From Tunturibacter psychrotolerans (lineage in GTDB: Bacteria > Acidobacteriota > Terriglobia > Terriglobales > Acidobacteriaceae): DNA of 64,000 bases. Made by a program: the position numbers and the translations under genes. The stretch is from assembly GCF_040359615.1 (NCBI RefSeq), contig NZ_CP132942.1, positions 2,108,001-2,172,000 on the forward strand. The letters run 5' to 3'. Numbering within the stretch: position 1 is the stretch's first letter; every line of letters begins with the position of its first letter. The notes beneath the pieces were generated by a model. The model did not search any database, had not been told where the DNA came from, and worked only from the letters and a program-made list of their open reading frames with translations. This document shows, in pieces, positions 1 through 8,717 of the stretch.

Positions 1-532
1 GGGCGATGCCGTCGGCGAAGACGAATTGGGTGCGTTCTTCGATGCCGATCTTCCCGGAGGCGAGGCCCGATTCCTTAAGGGCTTTGGCGAGGAGTTGGTA
101 GGGGTCCTCGTCTTCGTTCCAGGTGTAGACACGGGTGGTGGAGGCGGAGGGTAGGGTGGCGGGTTTGGCTTCCATGCGTTCGCGTACGCGGCCTTCTTCA
201 AAGACGGGGCAGACGATGAAGGGAGCGCCAGTTGCGGGGAGGGTCCATGCGAAGAAGCGCTCGGACTGGCCCCAGCGGAGGCCGGTGAAGTAGGTGAGCG
301 ACGTGCCGGTGGTGATGACGATGGCGTCGATTTTGTTCTGGTGCATGAGGGCGCGTGCGCGGTCGAGGCGCTGCTCGCGCTCGGCGAGGGTGATGGGGAC
401 GGCTTCGGCGCGGCGGTTTGTCAGGGCGGCGATGGCGGGAGGGAGTTTCTCTGATTGCTGAGCTTGTGCGGTGAGCGTGAGGGCGGGAGTGGCTGCTGCG
501 GCGGCTAGGAGGAAGCGGCGGCGTGTGGGCAT
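1..532 (-). CDS. M24-family metallopeptidase (Xaa-Pro aminopeptidase-like), N-terminal part
   Basis: Only the first 177 codons lie in the window; the gene runs off the left edge. The reading frame opens with an ATG followed by an arginine-rich stretch (RRRFLL) and an Ala-rich hydrophobic segment ending in AQAQQ, which looks like a Sec or Tat-type signal peptide. The rest resembles the creatinase N-terminal domain that precedes the pita-bread M24 catalytic domain: it contains RARALMHQNKIDAIVITTG, a YFTGLRWGQSERFF segment and IGIEERTQFVF. The metal-binding catalytic half is not visible, so activity cannot be judged. It is divergent from fbp. Family assignment is from pattern recognition of the N-domain only; a cleaved, periplasmic dipeptidase is the likely product. 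Confidence 0.7.
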   Translation of the reverse strand, partial: MPTRRRFLLAAAAATPALTLTAQAQQSEKLPPAIAALTNRRAEAVPITLAEREQRLDRARALMHQNKIDAIVITTGTSLTYFTGLRWGQSERFFAWTLPATGAPFIVCPVFEEGRVRERMEAKPATLPSASTTRVYTWNEDEDPYQLLAKALKESGLASGKIGIEERTQFVFADGIA

Positions 533-599
533 GGGTGGGAATAGTGTACGGGGAGTTGGCGGGGCGTGAACTAAGATTAGTGGTGAGGATATTTGATCG

Positions 600-1616
600 A
601 TGGCGATGATAACGACGGTGCAGCAGCACATTTTGCAGCAGCAGCAGGAGATGCTGAAATCTACGGGGCGCGAGGCTACAGGGACATTCAGCTGGTTGCT
701 GAGTGGGATTACTTTGGCCGCGAAGATGGTGGAGGCGAAGATTCGGTCGGCGGGGTTGAGCGATGTGCTGGGTGCCTTTGGCGCGGAGAATGTACAGGGG
801 GAGGAGCAGCAGAAGCTGGATGTGTATGCGAATCAGGCACTGCTACATTGCCTGGGGCTAAGGGATAGCGTTGCTGCGCTGGTCAGCGAAGAGGATGAGC
901 AGCCGGTGACGTTCAATCGCGATCCTGAGACGGGGAAGTACATCATTGTTTTCGATCCTCTGGATGGCTCATCGAACATTGATGTGAATGTGAATGTGGG
1001 GACGATCTTCAGCGTGTTGCGCAGGATGCCTACAGAGATTGGCACGCTCGAGGAGTCGATTTTGCAACCGGGGTTTCGGCAGGTGGCGGCGGGGTATGTG
1101 GTGTATGGGCCTTCGACGGTGCTGGTGTATACGACGGGGAATGGCGTGCATGGGTTCACACTCGATCCGACGATCGGGGCATTTGTGTTGAGCAACGAGA
1201 AGATGAAGATGCCGGAGCAGGGAAGTTACTACTCGGTGAATGAGGCGAATGCGGCGGGGTGGCCGGAGGAGTATCGCGGGTATGTGGAGATGCTGCGGAC
1301 AGGTGGATTGCAAAAGGAGTACAGCTCGCGCTATATCGGGAGCCTGGTGGCGGACTTTCACCGGACGCTGCTGAAGGGGGGAGTGTTTTTGTATCCGCCA
1401 ACGTTGAAGCAGCCGAAGGGCAAGCTGCGGTTGTTGTATGAGGCGAATCCGCTGGCGTTTATCGCGGAGCAGGCGGGCGGGATGGCGACCAGTGGTGCCG
1501 GGAGGATTCTGGATATCAAGCCGGAGGGGATTCATCAGCGGACGCCGTTTTGTGTTGGTAGTAAGCGCGAGATGGAGGCGCTGGTTGCGGCAGTGAGTCC
1601 GGCGAGGGCGAAGTGA
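600..1616 (+). CDS. fbp: Class I fructose-1,6-bisphosphatase
   Basis: The 338-residue product has the usual class I length and hydrolyses fructose 1,6-bisphosphate to fructose 6-phosphate in gluconeogenesis, in the cytoplasm. The metal-binding signature FDPLDGSSNID is at about residues 118-128, preceded by the acidic loop SEEDEQP near residue 96. The C-terminal half has the substrate-binding segment YIGSLVADFHRTLLKGG and ends with an EQAGGMAT helix typical of the family. The start is the ATG overlapping a TCGATGG context, with an AGGA about 12 bases upstream. A short frame overlaps its stop by 4 bases and may be co-translated. Sure of the family. Confidence 0.97.
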   Translation: MAMITTVQQHILQQQQEMLKSTGREATGTFSWLLSGITLAAKMVEAKIRSAGLSDVLGAFGAENVQGEEQQKLDVYANQALLHCLGLRDSVAALVSEEDEQPVTFNRDPETGKYIIVFDPLDGSSNIDVNVNVGTIFSVLRRMPTEIGTLEESILQPGFRQVAAGYVVYGPSTVLVYTTGNGVHGFTLDPTIGAFVLSNEKMKMPEQGSYYSVNEANAAGWPEEYRGYVEMLRTGGLQKEYSSRYIGSLVADFHRTLLKGGVFLYPPTLKQPKGKLRLLYEANPLAFIAEQAGGMATSGAGRILDIKPEGIHQRTPFCVGSKREMEALVAAVSPARAK

Positions 1617-1876
1617 GTTCTTTTGTCGCAGAAGTGATTGATATTCGTGAAGAGTCGCGCGTGGCGGGGCGGCAGCGATGGCAGATGGCGTTGGACCGGA
1701 CGGAGTTTGGCACTGGCGATGTTGGTGTGCTGGAGGCTGTGGCTCGGAGTGGGGCGAAGTTGGTGGTGCCGGTGCTTGGGGTAGTGATTGAAGCTGGTGA
1801 GGTGTGGCACTTGGTGGAGAAGCCGCTGGCTGCGGGTACCGCGGTGACTGGGCGGGTGGGCGCGTCGGTGGAGTGA
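1613..1876 (+). CDS. Hypothetical small protein translationally coupled to fbp
   Basis: An 87-residue frame begins at a GTG that overlaps the fbp stop codon (GTGA), the usual arrangement for coupled translation. It has no signal peptide or membrane segment. It is mixed charged/hydrophobic with two short beta-like stretches (SGAKLVVPVLGVVIEAG and VWHLVEKPL) and ends before a non-coding region leading to a tRNA. I do not recognise a family. Codon use is GC3-rich like its neighbours, which supports a real gene, but it is short and could be spurious. Confidence 0.5.
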   Translation: MSSFVAEVIDIREESRVAGRQRWQMALDRTEFGTGDVGVLEAVARSGAKLVVPVLGVVIEAGEVWHLVEKPLAAGTAVTGRVGASVE

Positions 1877-1903
1877 CGCCGGGCTTTTTGGGTTTAAGCG
1901 CGG

Positions 1904-1933
1904 TTGAGTCGTGAGGGTTGTTGCTGATACACT
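1904..1933 (+). promoter_or_regulatory. Possible promoter of tRNA-Ala
   Basis: TTGAGT and TACACT are separated by 18 bases, a fair match to sigma-70 -35 and -10 boxes, about 60 bases before the tRNA-Ala 5' end. It is the best pair in this gap but the match is imperfect. Confidence 0.25.
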
Positions 1934-1994
1934 CGGAGATGTTGTTTCGGCTGCGTTGTGCCTGCGAAAGCGGTGTGCGATGCGGGTTAGGTGG

Positions 1995-2070
1995 GGGGCT
2001 GTAGCTCAGTTGGGAGAGCGCCTCGTTCGCAACGAGGAGGTCAGCGGTTCGATCCCGCTCAGCTCCACCA
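1995..2070 (+). tRNA. tRNA-Ala (anticodon CGC)
   Basis: A complete 76-base cloverleaf is visible. The acceptor stem is GGGGCTG paired with CAGCTCC, including the G3:U70 wobble pair that marks alanine tRNAs. The anticodon stem CCTCG/CGAGG encloses the loop TTCGCAA, giving anticodon CGC. The T arm contains GGTTCGATCCC and the 3' CCA is encoded. It reads GCG codons. Confidence 0.97.
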
Positions 2071-2194
2071 TAGAATTAACTTATAGATAGGAAGATCTGT
2101 GGCCTTCAGCAAGAAATTGCTGCGGGGCCAATTCGGGTCCCTAGCCCTTTCTCATCTCCCTTGACAACTGCTTACAATGTCTTCGAGGTGAATC

Positions 2195-2536
2195 ATGCAA
2201 AAGCGTCCCCTAACAGCTGTCCTTCTCTTGGCAACGAGCCTATCCGCGTTTGCCGGAACTAAACTCGAAGGTACGACGACTCTCAAGGATTCCCAACCCT
2301 ATGGAGTTAAAGATACAGAGCACAAACATCAGGCCTATGATCTTTCTTTTGAGGCGAAGGGGAAGAGTTATACCTGTCGGACCGACCCGAATAAATCTAT
2401 GAACGCAACCGACTTTGTGGTTGGCACAGACATGACATACAAGATTGACGGCAACAAGGCAAAGATTAAAACTCCACAGAATAAAGAGGTGGAGTGCAAA
2501 ATCGTCCGTGTGGAGGCCCTACAGAAGCTGCAGTAG
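2195..2536 (+). CDS. Hypothetical secreted protein
   Basis: The 113-residue product starts with a clear Sec signal peptide (MQKRPLTAVLLLATSLSAFA, cleavage likely before GTKLEG). The mature part is about 93 residues, rich in Lys, Thr and Asp, with two cysteines that could form a disulfide (YTCRTD and VECKIV) and beta-strand-like alternation, suggesting a small periplasmic beta-rich domain. An AGGTG lies just before the ATG. No family is recognised. It stands alone after the tRNA, convergent with the gene on the minus strand. Confidence 0.75.
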   Translation: MQKRPLTAVLLLATSLSAFAGTKLEGTTTLKDSQPYGVKDTEHKHQAYDLSFEAKGKSYTCRTDPNKSMNATDFVVGTDMTYKIDGNKAKIKTPQNKEVECKIVRVEALQKLQ

Positions 2537-2641
2537 CTGTTGCAAAAAAGCTCTTCCGCGAAGGAGGCCTCTTAGACTGTCGTGACGCCGCCAAACCGTC
2601 GATTCATTCGGATCCCTATATTTCCGTCTCGGTGCGATTGT

Positions 2642-4423
2642 CTATTCGCTGAGTGGCCGCGAGTCTGCGGATTGAGTGGGCGACTGCAGCTTCAAGATGA
2701 GAATCTGGCGTTGAAAGGGCGGCAGCCATGTTCTATACGGGACGGCGTCGAATTGCGAATCCGTGACACATGGCGCTTTTTGAAAGGCAAGAAAATAGAT
2801 CGGATGAACGCTGGGTGTATGAGGGTCGAAGAGTGCAGCGCAGTTGGATGGAAGGCCGGGCGGAGCATATTGCAGCTCGATCCCGGCGGGGAGCTTTACG
2901 CGAGAATCCACCACGGTGCCAGCGTTGTCGATTTGGGTGAGTCCGTCATATTCAAACCCGGCTTGAAACTGTGAAGAGGAGATGTTTGCTTTGTGGAGCG
3001 TGTCGATGGCTGCGACGCGCGCGTTGTGCATTGCGAACCAGTCGTGAATGCCTAAGATCGTGAAGATGGAGAAGGCCACCAGCGTCGCGTAGCTCAGCGC
3101 CGGCAGTCGTGCAGACACTCGTTCCTGATAGAGGCGCAGGAGACACAGGAGAGCCAGAACGAACAGGGACATCAGGTAGCGATCATAGGTGTTACCCCAC
3201 GCGCTTGGAATTACAAGGAGCAGAGTGTAGGCCACCGCGAAGGGTCCGAGAAGATGGAGTAACGTCTTCCATGACAGGCCCGAGGGAGGGGCAGGAGTGT
3301 TTGTATTTTCTTTGAGGATGAAAATGCAGTAGAAGAAATTTACCAAGGTGGCGATTACCACAAATGATGCAATCACCCGGCCCGTGTGATTGAAGGTCGT
3401 GGGAGGGGCGCCAATAAGGCTGTTGTTTGGGAACTGCACAACGCCCAGGCGTTCTATCATGTCCCCGGTCCAAGGCATGAAACCTTTTTCCAGGTCGTGA
3501 TAGGTGATGCGTCGTAATAGATCTGTAGCGAAGAGAGCGACCAAGGTGAGAAGGGTAATGATCCCGGCTCGAAACCTTGGAAGCATAGTAAGCCAGGCTC
3601 CAAGCACTGGTAGGGTCAAGAGCGCTAGACACAGGGCCAGGGCAGAGGCGTGGTCGGTGAGTTGACGAGTGGTCGCCAGATTGATTGGACCCTGAATGAG
3701 TGGATACGGGACCGCGAATGGCTGATGCTTAAACCACTGCAGGCAGGCATAGATCGATAGCGCACCGATGAGCCAGAGCGCGGTGCCGGTAAGGAGAGCG
3801 CCCCGGCGTCGGCGGAGCATCCAAGCAGTCGTTGGCACCAAAATGAGCACGGATAACCAGGCGATCTGTCGAGCCGTTCCTCCGATTGTTCCTGCGATGC
3901 CTGCGCTTATCAGCCATGCCAGCATGGCGTGGTCGCTGGATGCGACGTAGGCTCGAAGGCATAGGTAGATGCAGAGCAGAATGACGAAGAAACCGCAGGT
4001 GTCGCTCATGAAGCTGACCGAGAATGGAGCGATGATTGGCGAGAGGCCAACTGTCAGGGCTCCGAAGTTAGCGTTGCGACGATTGATGCCGGAAAGTCGG
4101 AAGATGGAATGTGCGAGCCAGACACAGATGCCGGAGAGGGCCAGCGTCGACATGCGAGCGGAGGTGAAAGAGTATCCGAAGAGCTTGAGAAACGGGGCGG
4201 CCCAAACTATCTGCCAGCCAAGCATCGCCGTCGCCCATCCGTTGTAGACGAGGCGCCCTGTCCTGGCGAAGACAAATGCTGTTCTGAGATAGGAGCAGTC
4301 GTCGATCAATCCGATTTCGGTGAAAGGTTTCGCGGCCAGGACGGCCAGTACGGTGAATATGCTGCAAAACAGAGCGTCTGCGCGGCCTTCTGCAAACCAG
4401 CCCTTACCGGTTCCAGTTGCCAT
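2642..4423 (-). CDS. Polytopic membrane protein, GT-C glycosyltransferase-like
   Basis: The 593-residue product has about 11-13 hydrophobic segments. The first periplasmic loop contains IDDCSY, an acidic pair in the place where GT-C fold enzymes (ArnT, dolichyl-phosphate mannosyltransferase PMT_2 families) carry catalytic Asp residues. A roughly 100-residue soluble tail follows the last helix (after about residue 455), also typical. These enzymes move a sugar from a polyprenyl phosphate to a protein, lipid or glycan on the outer face of the inner membrane; donor and acceptor cannot be told from the sequence. It is the downstream partner of a small overlapping frame. The family call is an inference from topology plus the DD motif. 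Confidence 0.7.
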   Translation of the reverse strand: MATGTGKGWFAEGRADALFCSIFTVLAVLAAKPFTEIGLIDDCSYLRTAFVFARTGRLVYNGWATAMLGWQIVWAAPFLKLFGYSFTSARMSTLALSGICVWLAHSIFRLSGINRRNANFGALTVGLSPIIAPFSVSFMSDTCGFFVILLCIYLCLRAYVASSDHAMLAWLISAGIAGTIGGTARQIAWLSVLILVPTTAWMLRRRRGALLTGTALWLIGALSIYACLQWFKHQPFAVPYPLIQGPINLATTRQLTDHASALALCLALLTLPVLGAWLTMLPRFRAGIITLLTLVALFATDLLRRITYHDLEKGFMPWTGDMIERLGVVQFPNNSLIGAPPTTFNHTGRVIASFVVIATLVNFFYCIFILKENTNTPAPPSGLSWKTLLHLLGPFAVAYTLLLVIPSAWGNTYDRYLMSLFVLALLCLLRLYQERVSARLPALSYATLVAFSIFTILGIHDWFAMHNARVAAIDTLHKANISSSQFQAGFEYDGLTQIDNAGTVVDSRVKLPAGIELQYAPPGLPSNCAALFDPHTPSVHPIYFLAFQKAPCVTDSQFDAVPYRTWLPPFQRQILILKLQSPTQSADSRPLSE

Positions 4424-4646
4424 GCACTCTCCCTTCGATCTGCCATGTCGTACTGACGGCGATCGGTCTTGAGAGCCGTGTATTTCCCTGCGATCCCTGG
4501 AGCGTAAGGCTCACAGGACTTCCAGCTTGGAAGGTGGTGTCCGTGCGAGTGGCAGAGGGTTTATGTGCGGTTACAAACTCGCGGATTGCGGTCGTTGTTG
4601 TGGCCACGATGGGGAGGCAAGCAAACACGATCATTTGAAGGCGCAA
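4404..4646 (-). CDS. Possible small signal-anchored protein upstream of the glycosyltransferase-like gene
   Basis: An 80-residue frame overlaps the start of the glycosyltransferase-like gene by 20 bases. It begins MRLQMIVFACLPIVATTTTA, a hydrophobic N-terminus like a signal peptide or anchor, followed by a Thr/Ser/Gln-rich segment that could be a small beta domain. The overlap and shared strand suggest coupling. No family is recognised, and the frame may be spurious. Confidence 0.35.
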   Translation of the reverse strand: MRLQMIVFACLPIVATTTTAIREFVTAHKPSATRTDTTFQAGSPVSLTLQGSQGNTRLSRPIAVSTTWQIEGRVHGNWNR

Positions 4647-4756
4647 TTAGTTGAGGCGTTTCCGATCTTCGAGTTTTTTATGACTATAGCAGAGATAAAA
4701 ATCATTGCGACCTAGCTCGTCATTGTCTGAGTACCCCATTTTTGCGGGGCCCGGAT

Positions 4757-5587
4757 CTATGCCCTGCGGGTCTTCTCCTGATGCAAAAGGCGGAAGGTGA
4801 CGAAGACCGCGGGAACGAGGAAGATGAGCGAACCCAGGACCCACATGATGACGGCGCCTGCGCGCTGGTCGGCGATTGGATCGATGTGGAAGGGGTTTGG
4901 GCGCTCGACGTAGGACGTGTAGACGGGGCGGTCGCAAAAGGCCAGGAAAGCTGAGAGTGCCGTGTTGACGATGTCTGCCAGGACCAGGTAGGGAAGCATG
5001 ATCCAGCCGGGGTAGCGCGAGCTGGTGGGCCAGGGGCGGATGAGCGGCCACCAGAAGAGGATCGATGTTGTGAGGAAGCAGATGTGTTCGAACTCGTGCC
5101 AGTGTTCGTGCTCGAGCGCGAAGTCGTAGGCGGCGGGGAGGTGCCAGGCAAGGAAGGTGAGGTTCATCGCGAGCCACGCGACAACCGGTTTGGTGAAGAA
5201 GTGTCCGAGGTTGCGGAGCCACTTCATGCGCAGGAATGGGGCGAGCAGGCGCACGGTGATGACGTGAGGAATGCCGCGGAGGAGAGGGACCTGAGGGTAG
5301 CCGAGGAGGAGAAGCGGCGGGACGAAGGACATCAGGAGCAGATGCTCAACCATGTGGGCGCTGAGGAGCGCGTCGGCGAAGCCATCCATGGGTGAGGCGA
5401 TGGAGACCCAGATGGTAGCGATGCCGAGATTGAAGGTGACGAGGCGCCAGGTTGGGAAGAGCGCGGGTCTTGTCTTGCGGATGGCGTACCAGCCGCGCGT
5501 GTAGAGGATGGCGGTGAGCAACAGCGCCGTTGTGAGGAAGATCGGGGGGGACCAATCGTCGAAGATGGCCCGGTATTCAGGAGACAT
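4757..5587 (-). CDS. ctaG: Cytochrome c oxidase assembly factor CtaG (caa3 type)
   Basis: The product (276 residues from the ATG chosen here) is a seven-helix membrane protein of the caa3-type CtaG family, needed for copper insertion or assembly of caa3 oxidase. Characteristic pieces are ASPMDGFADALLSAHMVEH, FVPPLLLLGYP, the His-rich LEHEHWHEFEHICF loop and SAFLAFCDRPVY. The frame stays open upstream to a GTG at 5686, adding 33 residues without a good ribosome site; the ATG gives an N-terminus closer to the family. It is the last gene of the respiratory cluster, which fits a role in maturing the oxidase encoded upstream. Confidence 0.88.
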   Translation of the reverse strand: MSPEYRAIFDDWSPPIFLTTALLLTAILYTRGWYAIRKTRPALFPTWRLVTFNLGIATIWVSIASPMDGFADALLSAHMVEHLLLMSFVPPLLLLGYPQVPLLRGIPHVITVRLLAPFLRMKWLRNLGHFFTKPVVAWLAMNLTFLAWHLPAAYDFALEHEHWHEFEHICFLTTSILFWWPLIRPWPTSSRYPGWIMLPYLVLADIVNTALSAFLAFCDRPVYTSYVERPNPFHIDPIADQRAGAVIMWVLGSLIFLVPAVFVTFRLLHQEKTRRA

Positions 5588-5740
5588 TAGGGTAAGGATA
5601 GATCGAAGCTGGGACGCGTGCTGTGTGCGGTCGGGTTGAGATGACTGGAGTTCGAAGACCGCTGGCCCTGCGAGTGGGCGATTCACGATGAGACTGTGAA
5701 TCGCTTCGCTCGGGACGACGGTTTTTGTTTGTGGCTGAGA

Positions 5741-7237
5741 TTATTGGTTATTCGTTGGAGGCGTGGCTGTAGCGGCTGAGACGACGCGGCGGGAGGCATC
5801 GACGGCGGGTTGGAGATCGTGGCCGTGCAGGGTAGTGAGGAACTTGACGAGCGCGGTGGTTTCGGAGGGGCTGAGGGCGTTGCCGTAAGCGGGCATGTTG
5901 CCGTCGCCTTGCAGGACCTGACGGATGATCTGGTCTTCGGTCATGTGGGCGGCGACGGCGTCGAGTGCGGGACCGCGGAGGCCGCCTTCACCACCGATGG
6001 AGTGGCAGTTGCGACACTGTTTGTACTGCAGGACGATTGCGCCTTCGCGTTCGAGCGGGGTGCGGTTGTGGAGGTAGGACACAGGGGTAGGATCGCTGGT
6101 CCAGGCGTTCATGATGGGACTCCACGGCGTGTAGGTGCCGAGGTGAGTGAAGACGCCGAGCGAGACCGCGATGACGCTGACTATGAGGACTGCGGCAGGA
6201 CGGCGGGAGACGTGCTTTTCGCCTTCTCCCGAGAGAAGTGGGAGCAAGATGAGAGCTGCGATGCCGATAACCGGCATGATGAAGAGGACTGGGGTTTCGA
6301 GGGCAGGTGGGAGATAGGCGAGAACGGCGTAGAGCCAGAGGAAGAAGTAGTCAGGCTTGGGGGCTGTCTCGATGATGGTGGGGTCGGGCTGGCCGGATGG
6401 GCCGAAGGGACCGAACCAGAGAGCGCAGGCAATGACGGCGCACATGATGGCTGCGGCGAAGATGGCGTCTTTCCAGGCGGCGTCGGGGACGAAGGGGATG
6501 CCGGTTTTCTTTTCGAGCTCGTGGTAGTCGTTGAGGTAGGTTTTTTTGCTGACGAGTCGGCCGGGCATGGGATAGTCGTTGATGCCGAGACGCAGGACCA
6601 TCCAGACGTGCATGCCGACCATGGCGATCAGGATGCCGGGGATAACGAAGACGTGGAGGGCGAAGAATCGTGAGAGCGTGGTGCCGGCGATGATGGGGCC
6701 GCCGAGCATAAGGCCTACGAGAGGGCCGCCGATGAGCGGGACGCGGCTGAGGATTGATGCGCCGATCCCGAGGCCCCAGTAGGCGTCCTGATCGAAGCGC
6801 AGAACCTGGCCGGTGAAGGCCATGCCGAGGGTGAGGAGAAGGAGAAAGACGCCGATGATCCAGGTGAGTTCGCGGGGGAATTTATAGGCGCCGAAGAGGA
6901 AGACCTGCACCATGTGGATGAGGACGATCGCGACCATGAAGTCCGAGCCCCAGCCGTGCATTGCACGGAGGAACCAGCCGAGGTGGACGTTGTGGTCGAG
7001 GAACTGGAGGCTGTTCCAAGCGTTGCTGGCGGTCGGGGCGTAGACGAGCGCGAGAAGAACGCCGGTCATGACCTGGAGGACGAAGACGACGGTTGCGGCG
7101 CTGCCAAAGACATACCACCAACTGGCGGTGTTGTTGGGGACCTCGTGTTCGGCGACTTCGATGAGGGGCGTGCCGAGTCCGAGGCGGGCTTCGAACCAGT
7201 TGTAGAGATCGATGCCGCGTTGCTTTAAGTCTGGCAT
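5741..7237 (-). CDS. Cytochrome b of bc complex fused to a C-terminal cytochrome c domain
   Basis: The 498-residue protein joins three parts normally on separate chains: a cytochrome b6-like four-helix domain (first ~230 residues), a subunit IV-like region with PDYFFLWLY (the PEWY-type quinol-oxidation motif), and a C-terminal cytochrome c domain with CRNCH and a likely Met ligand in GNMPAY. Heme b ligands are two His pairs: MHG...LIH with 13 residues between and LHV...GMH with 14, the b6-type spacing. It oxidises menaquinol and passes electrons to cytochrome c. The start is the ATG with GAGGTG eight bases upstream; it overlaps the end of the Rieske gene. Sure of function; the fusion is the notable point. 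Confidence 0.95.
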   Translation of the reverse strand: MPDLKQRGIDLYNWFEARLGLGTPLIEVAEHEVPNNTASWWYVFGSAATVVFVLQVMTGVLLALVYAPTASNAWNSLQFLDHNVHLGWFLRAMHGWGSDFMVAIVLIHMVQVFLFGAYKFPRELTWIIGVFLLLLTLGMAFTGQVLRFDQDAYWGLGIGASILSRVPLIGGPLVGLMLGGPIIAGTTLSRFFALHVFVIPGILIAMVGMHVWMVLRLGINDYPMPGRLVSKKTYLNDYHELEKKTGIPFVPDAAWKDAIFAAAIMCAVIACALWFGPFGPSGQPDPTIIETAPKPDYFFLWLYAVLAYLPPALETPVLFIMPVIGIAALILLPLLSGEGEKHVSRRPAAVLIVSVIAVSLGVFTHLGTYTPWSPIMNAWTSDPTPVSYLHNRTPLEREGAIVLQYKQCRNCHSIGGEGGLRGPALDAVAAHMTEDQIIRQVLQGDGNMPAYGNALSPSETTALVKFLTTLHGHDLQPAVDASRRVVSAATATPPTNNQ

Positions 7238-7911
7238 GAGCTGCACCTCGGCTGGGGTTGATCGATCGCGGAGAGTTTGGCTGCGGAACTGCCTTTGATC
7301 TTTGTTTCGATCTGGGTAAGAGGATTGACGTTCTTTGCTTCGTTGGCAAGGGTTGGCATTCTGCCGGCGCTGATCATGAGGGTGCCGTTCGAGACCTTGT
7401 GCTGGTACTCGAAGAGGCCGCGTTCGGGTGGACCGGAGGCGCGGGAGCCGTCGGCGTAATAGGCGCCGCCGTGGCAGGGGCAGAGGAAGAGTTTGGACTG
7501 GGCGAACCAGCGGACGGGGCAGCCGAGGTGAGCGCAGTTGATGGCGAAGACCTGGAAGGTGTCGCCAGAGACGCGACGGACCCAGGCAGGGATGTCGCCG
7601 GTTTGGCCGTCCCAGTCGGTGGTGATGGGGTTGCGATAGCTGACGAGGCGAGTCTCGCCTTCGGGGAAATCTGAGAGAGGGCCGAGGTTGATCCAGGAGT
7701 TGTCGGTTGAAGTTTTCTTCAACGCGGGGCCGAGGAGGTAGCCGACGATTGGAATGGCAAGGACGACGCCGACTGCCCCATTGACCACTAGAGCGAGCTT
7801 GAAGAGGAAGGCGCGACGCGAGTGGCCTGCGGCAATGCTCGGGTCTTTCACTGGTTCTGTAGGCTCGGTCATGGCGTGATCGGTTTGTGGGAGCTGTTCA
7901 CTGGGTATCAT
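7225..7911 (-). CDS. Rieske [2Fe-2S] iron-sulfur protein of the bc complex
   Basis: The 228-residue product has a Tat-like N-terminal region (HSRRAFLFKLALVV) that serves as membrane anchor, then a Rieske fold with the two cluster-binding boxes CAHLGC and CPCHGG, each giving one Cys and one His ligand, followed by the Pro-containing loop SGPPERGLFEY. It accepts an electron from menaquinol and delivers it to heme c. The ATG has AGGAAG just upstream; an inner ATG 13 codons later is possible. It overlaps the cytochrome b start, indicating coupled translation. Confidence 0.96.
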   Translation of the reverse strand: MIPSEQLPQTDHAMTEPTEPVKDPSIAAGHSRRAFLFKLALVVNGAVGVVLAIPIVGYLLGPALKKTSTDNSWINLGPLSDFPEGETRLVSYRNPITTDWDGQTGDIPAWVRRVSGDTFQVFAINCAHLGCPVRWFAQSKLFLCPCHGGAYYADGSRASGPPERGLFEYQHKVSNGTLMISAGRMPTLANEAKNVNPLTQIETKIKGSSAAKLSAIDQPQPRCSSCQT

Positions 7912-7951
7912 GGCTTCCTGCTCCTGCGGTGCACTTCATTCTCTCTGTCTT

Positions 7952-8707
7952 TCATGGTTGGTATGAGTGATACGGCTGGCCTGGTTCGGCGATTCGTTTG
8001 GAGGCTAACCATGCGACGATGTCGGTGATCTGCTGGTCGGTGAGGGGCTGCGTGGCGACTGAGCGCCAGTCTGGCATGCCCTCGTCGGGACGGCCGGCGA
8101 TGGTGATGCTGCGAAGATCCTGATTGCTGATGAGAGCGAGATAGGACGGGTTGACGATGGAGCCGAGTTTGCCGGCGCCGGTTTTGGGATCGCCTGAGGT
8201 GCCTTCTCCGTCTGCTCCGTGGCAACGTGCGCAGGCTGCTGTGTAGGCTTGCTGACCGTGGTCGGCGATGGGGGATAACGTGGCTGCGTAGGGCGGAGGA
8301 TTTGCTCCCGCGAGAACGTCTGGTGTGCCCCATTGTCGGAGGAGGCCCTGGGCGATGACGGAGACCTGGCGATCGGTCAGTGAGCCACCGGAGCTTTTGG
8401 CGAAGGCAGGCATTAGGCCGCCTGCGACGCCTTTGGCGACGGTCTGTTGGATGGTGGGCTCTCCGGCAACGGCGAGGTAGACGGGGTTAGCGAGAGAGAT
8501 GGCTGCACCGTTTTTGCCGTTGGCTCCGTGGCAGGCCGCGCAGTTGTTTTTGTAGAGCGTTGCGAAGTCGAGAACTTCGTCGGGACGAATGACTTCGGGG
8601 CCTGGTCCGGGGCGACCGGGGATGCGGCTGCAGCCGGTGGTGGCGATACAGGCAGCCGATAGCATGAGGGTGCCGAACACTGCGAGTCTGTGAGGGGCTG
8701 ATCTCAT
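7952..8707 (-). CDS. Diheme c-type cytochrome lipoprotein
   Basis: The product (251 residues from the ATG chosen) starts with a lipoprotein signal ending in ATTGCSR, so it should be tethered to a membrane by its N-terminal Cys. Two cytochrome c domains follow, with CAACHG and CARCHG heme sites about 100 residues apart and Met-containing loops GLMPAF and EGMPDW as likely axial ligands. It probably carries electrons from the bc complex to the caa3 oxidase, whose genes flank it. The frame is open for another 54 codons upstream but those overlap the previous gene and lack a signal peptide. Confidence 0.9.
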   Translation of the reverse strand: MRSAPHRLAVFGTLMLSAACIATTGCSRIPGRPGPGPEVIRPDEVLDFATLYKNNCAACHGANGKNGAAISLANPVYLAVAGEPTIQQTVAKGVAGGLMPAFAKSSGGSLTDRQVSVIAQGLLRQWGTPDVLAGANPPPYAATLSPIADHGQQAYTAACARCHGADGEGTSGDPKTGAGKLGSIVNPSYLALISNQDLRSITIAGRPDEGMPDWRSVATQPLTDQQITDIVAWLASKRIAEPGQPYHSYQP

Positions 8708-8717
8708 TTGTTTTTGC

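Noticed and set aside
4726-4760. CCCC...GGGG hairpin as terminator for the respiratory cluster
   Set aside because: The stem is only 4-5 bases and the T run lies inside the loop, so it is not a convincing terminator.
5810-6673. A 287-codon open frame antisense to the cytochrome b-c gene
   Set aside because: Acidic, low-complexity shadow; the opposite strand carries all the heme-binding motifs.
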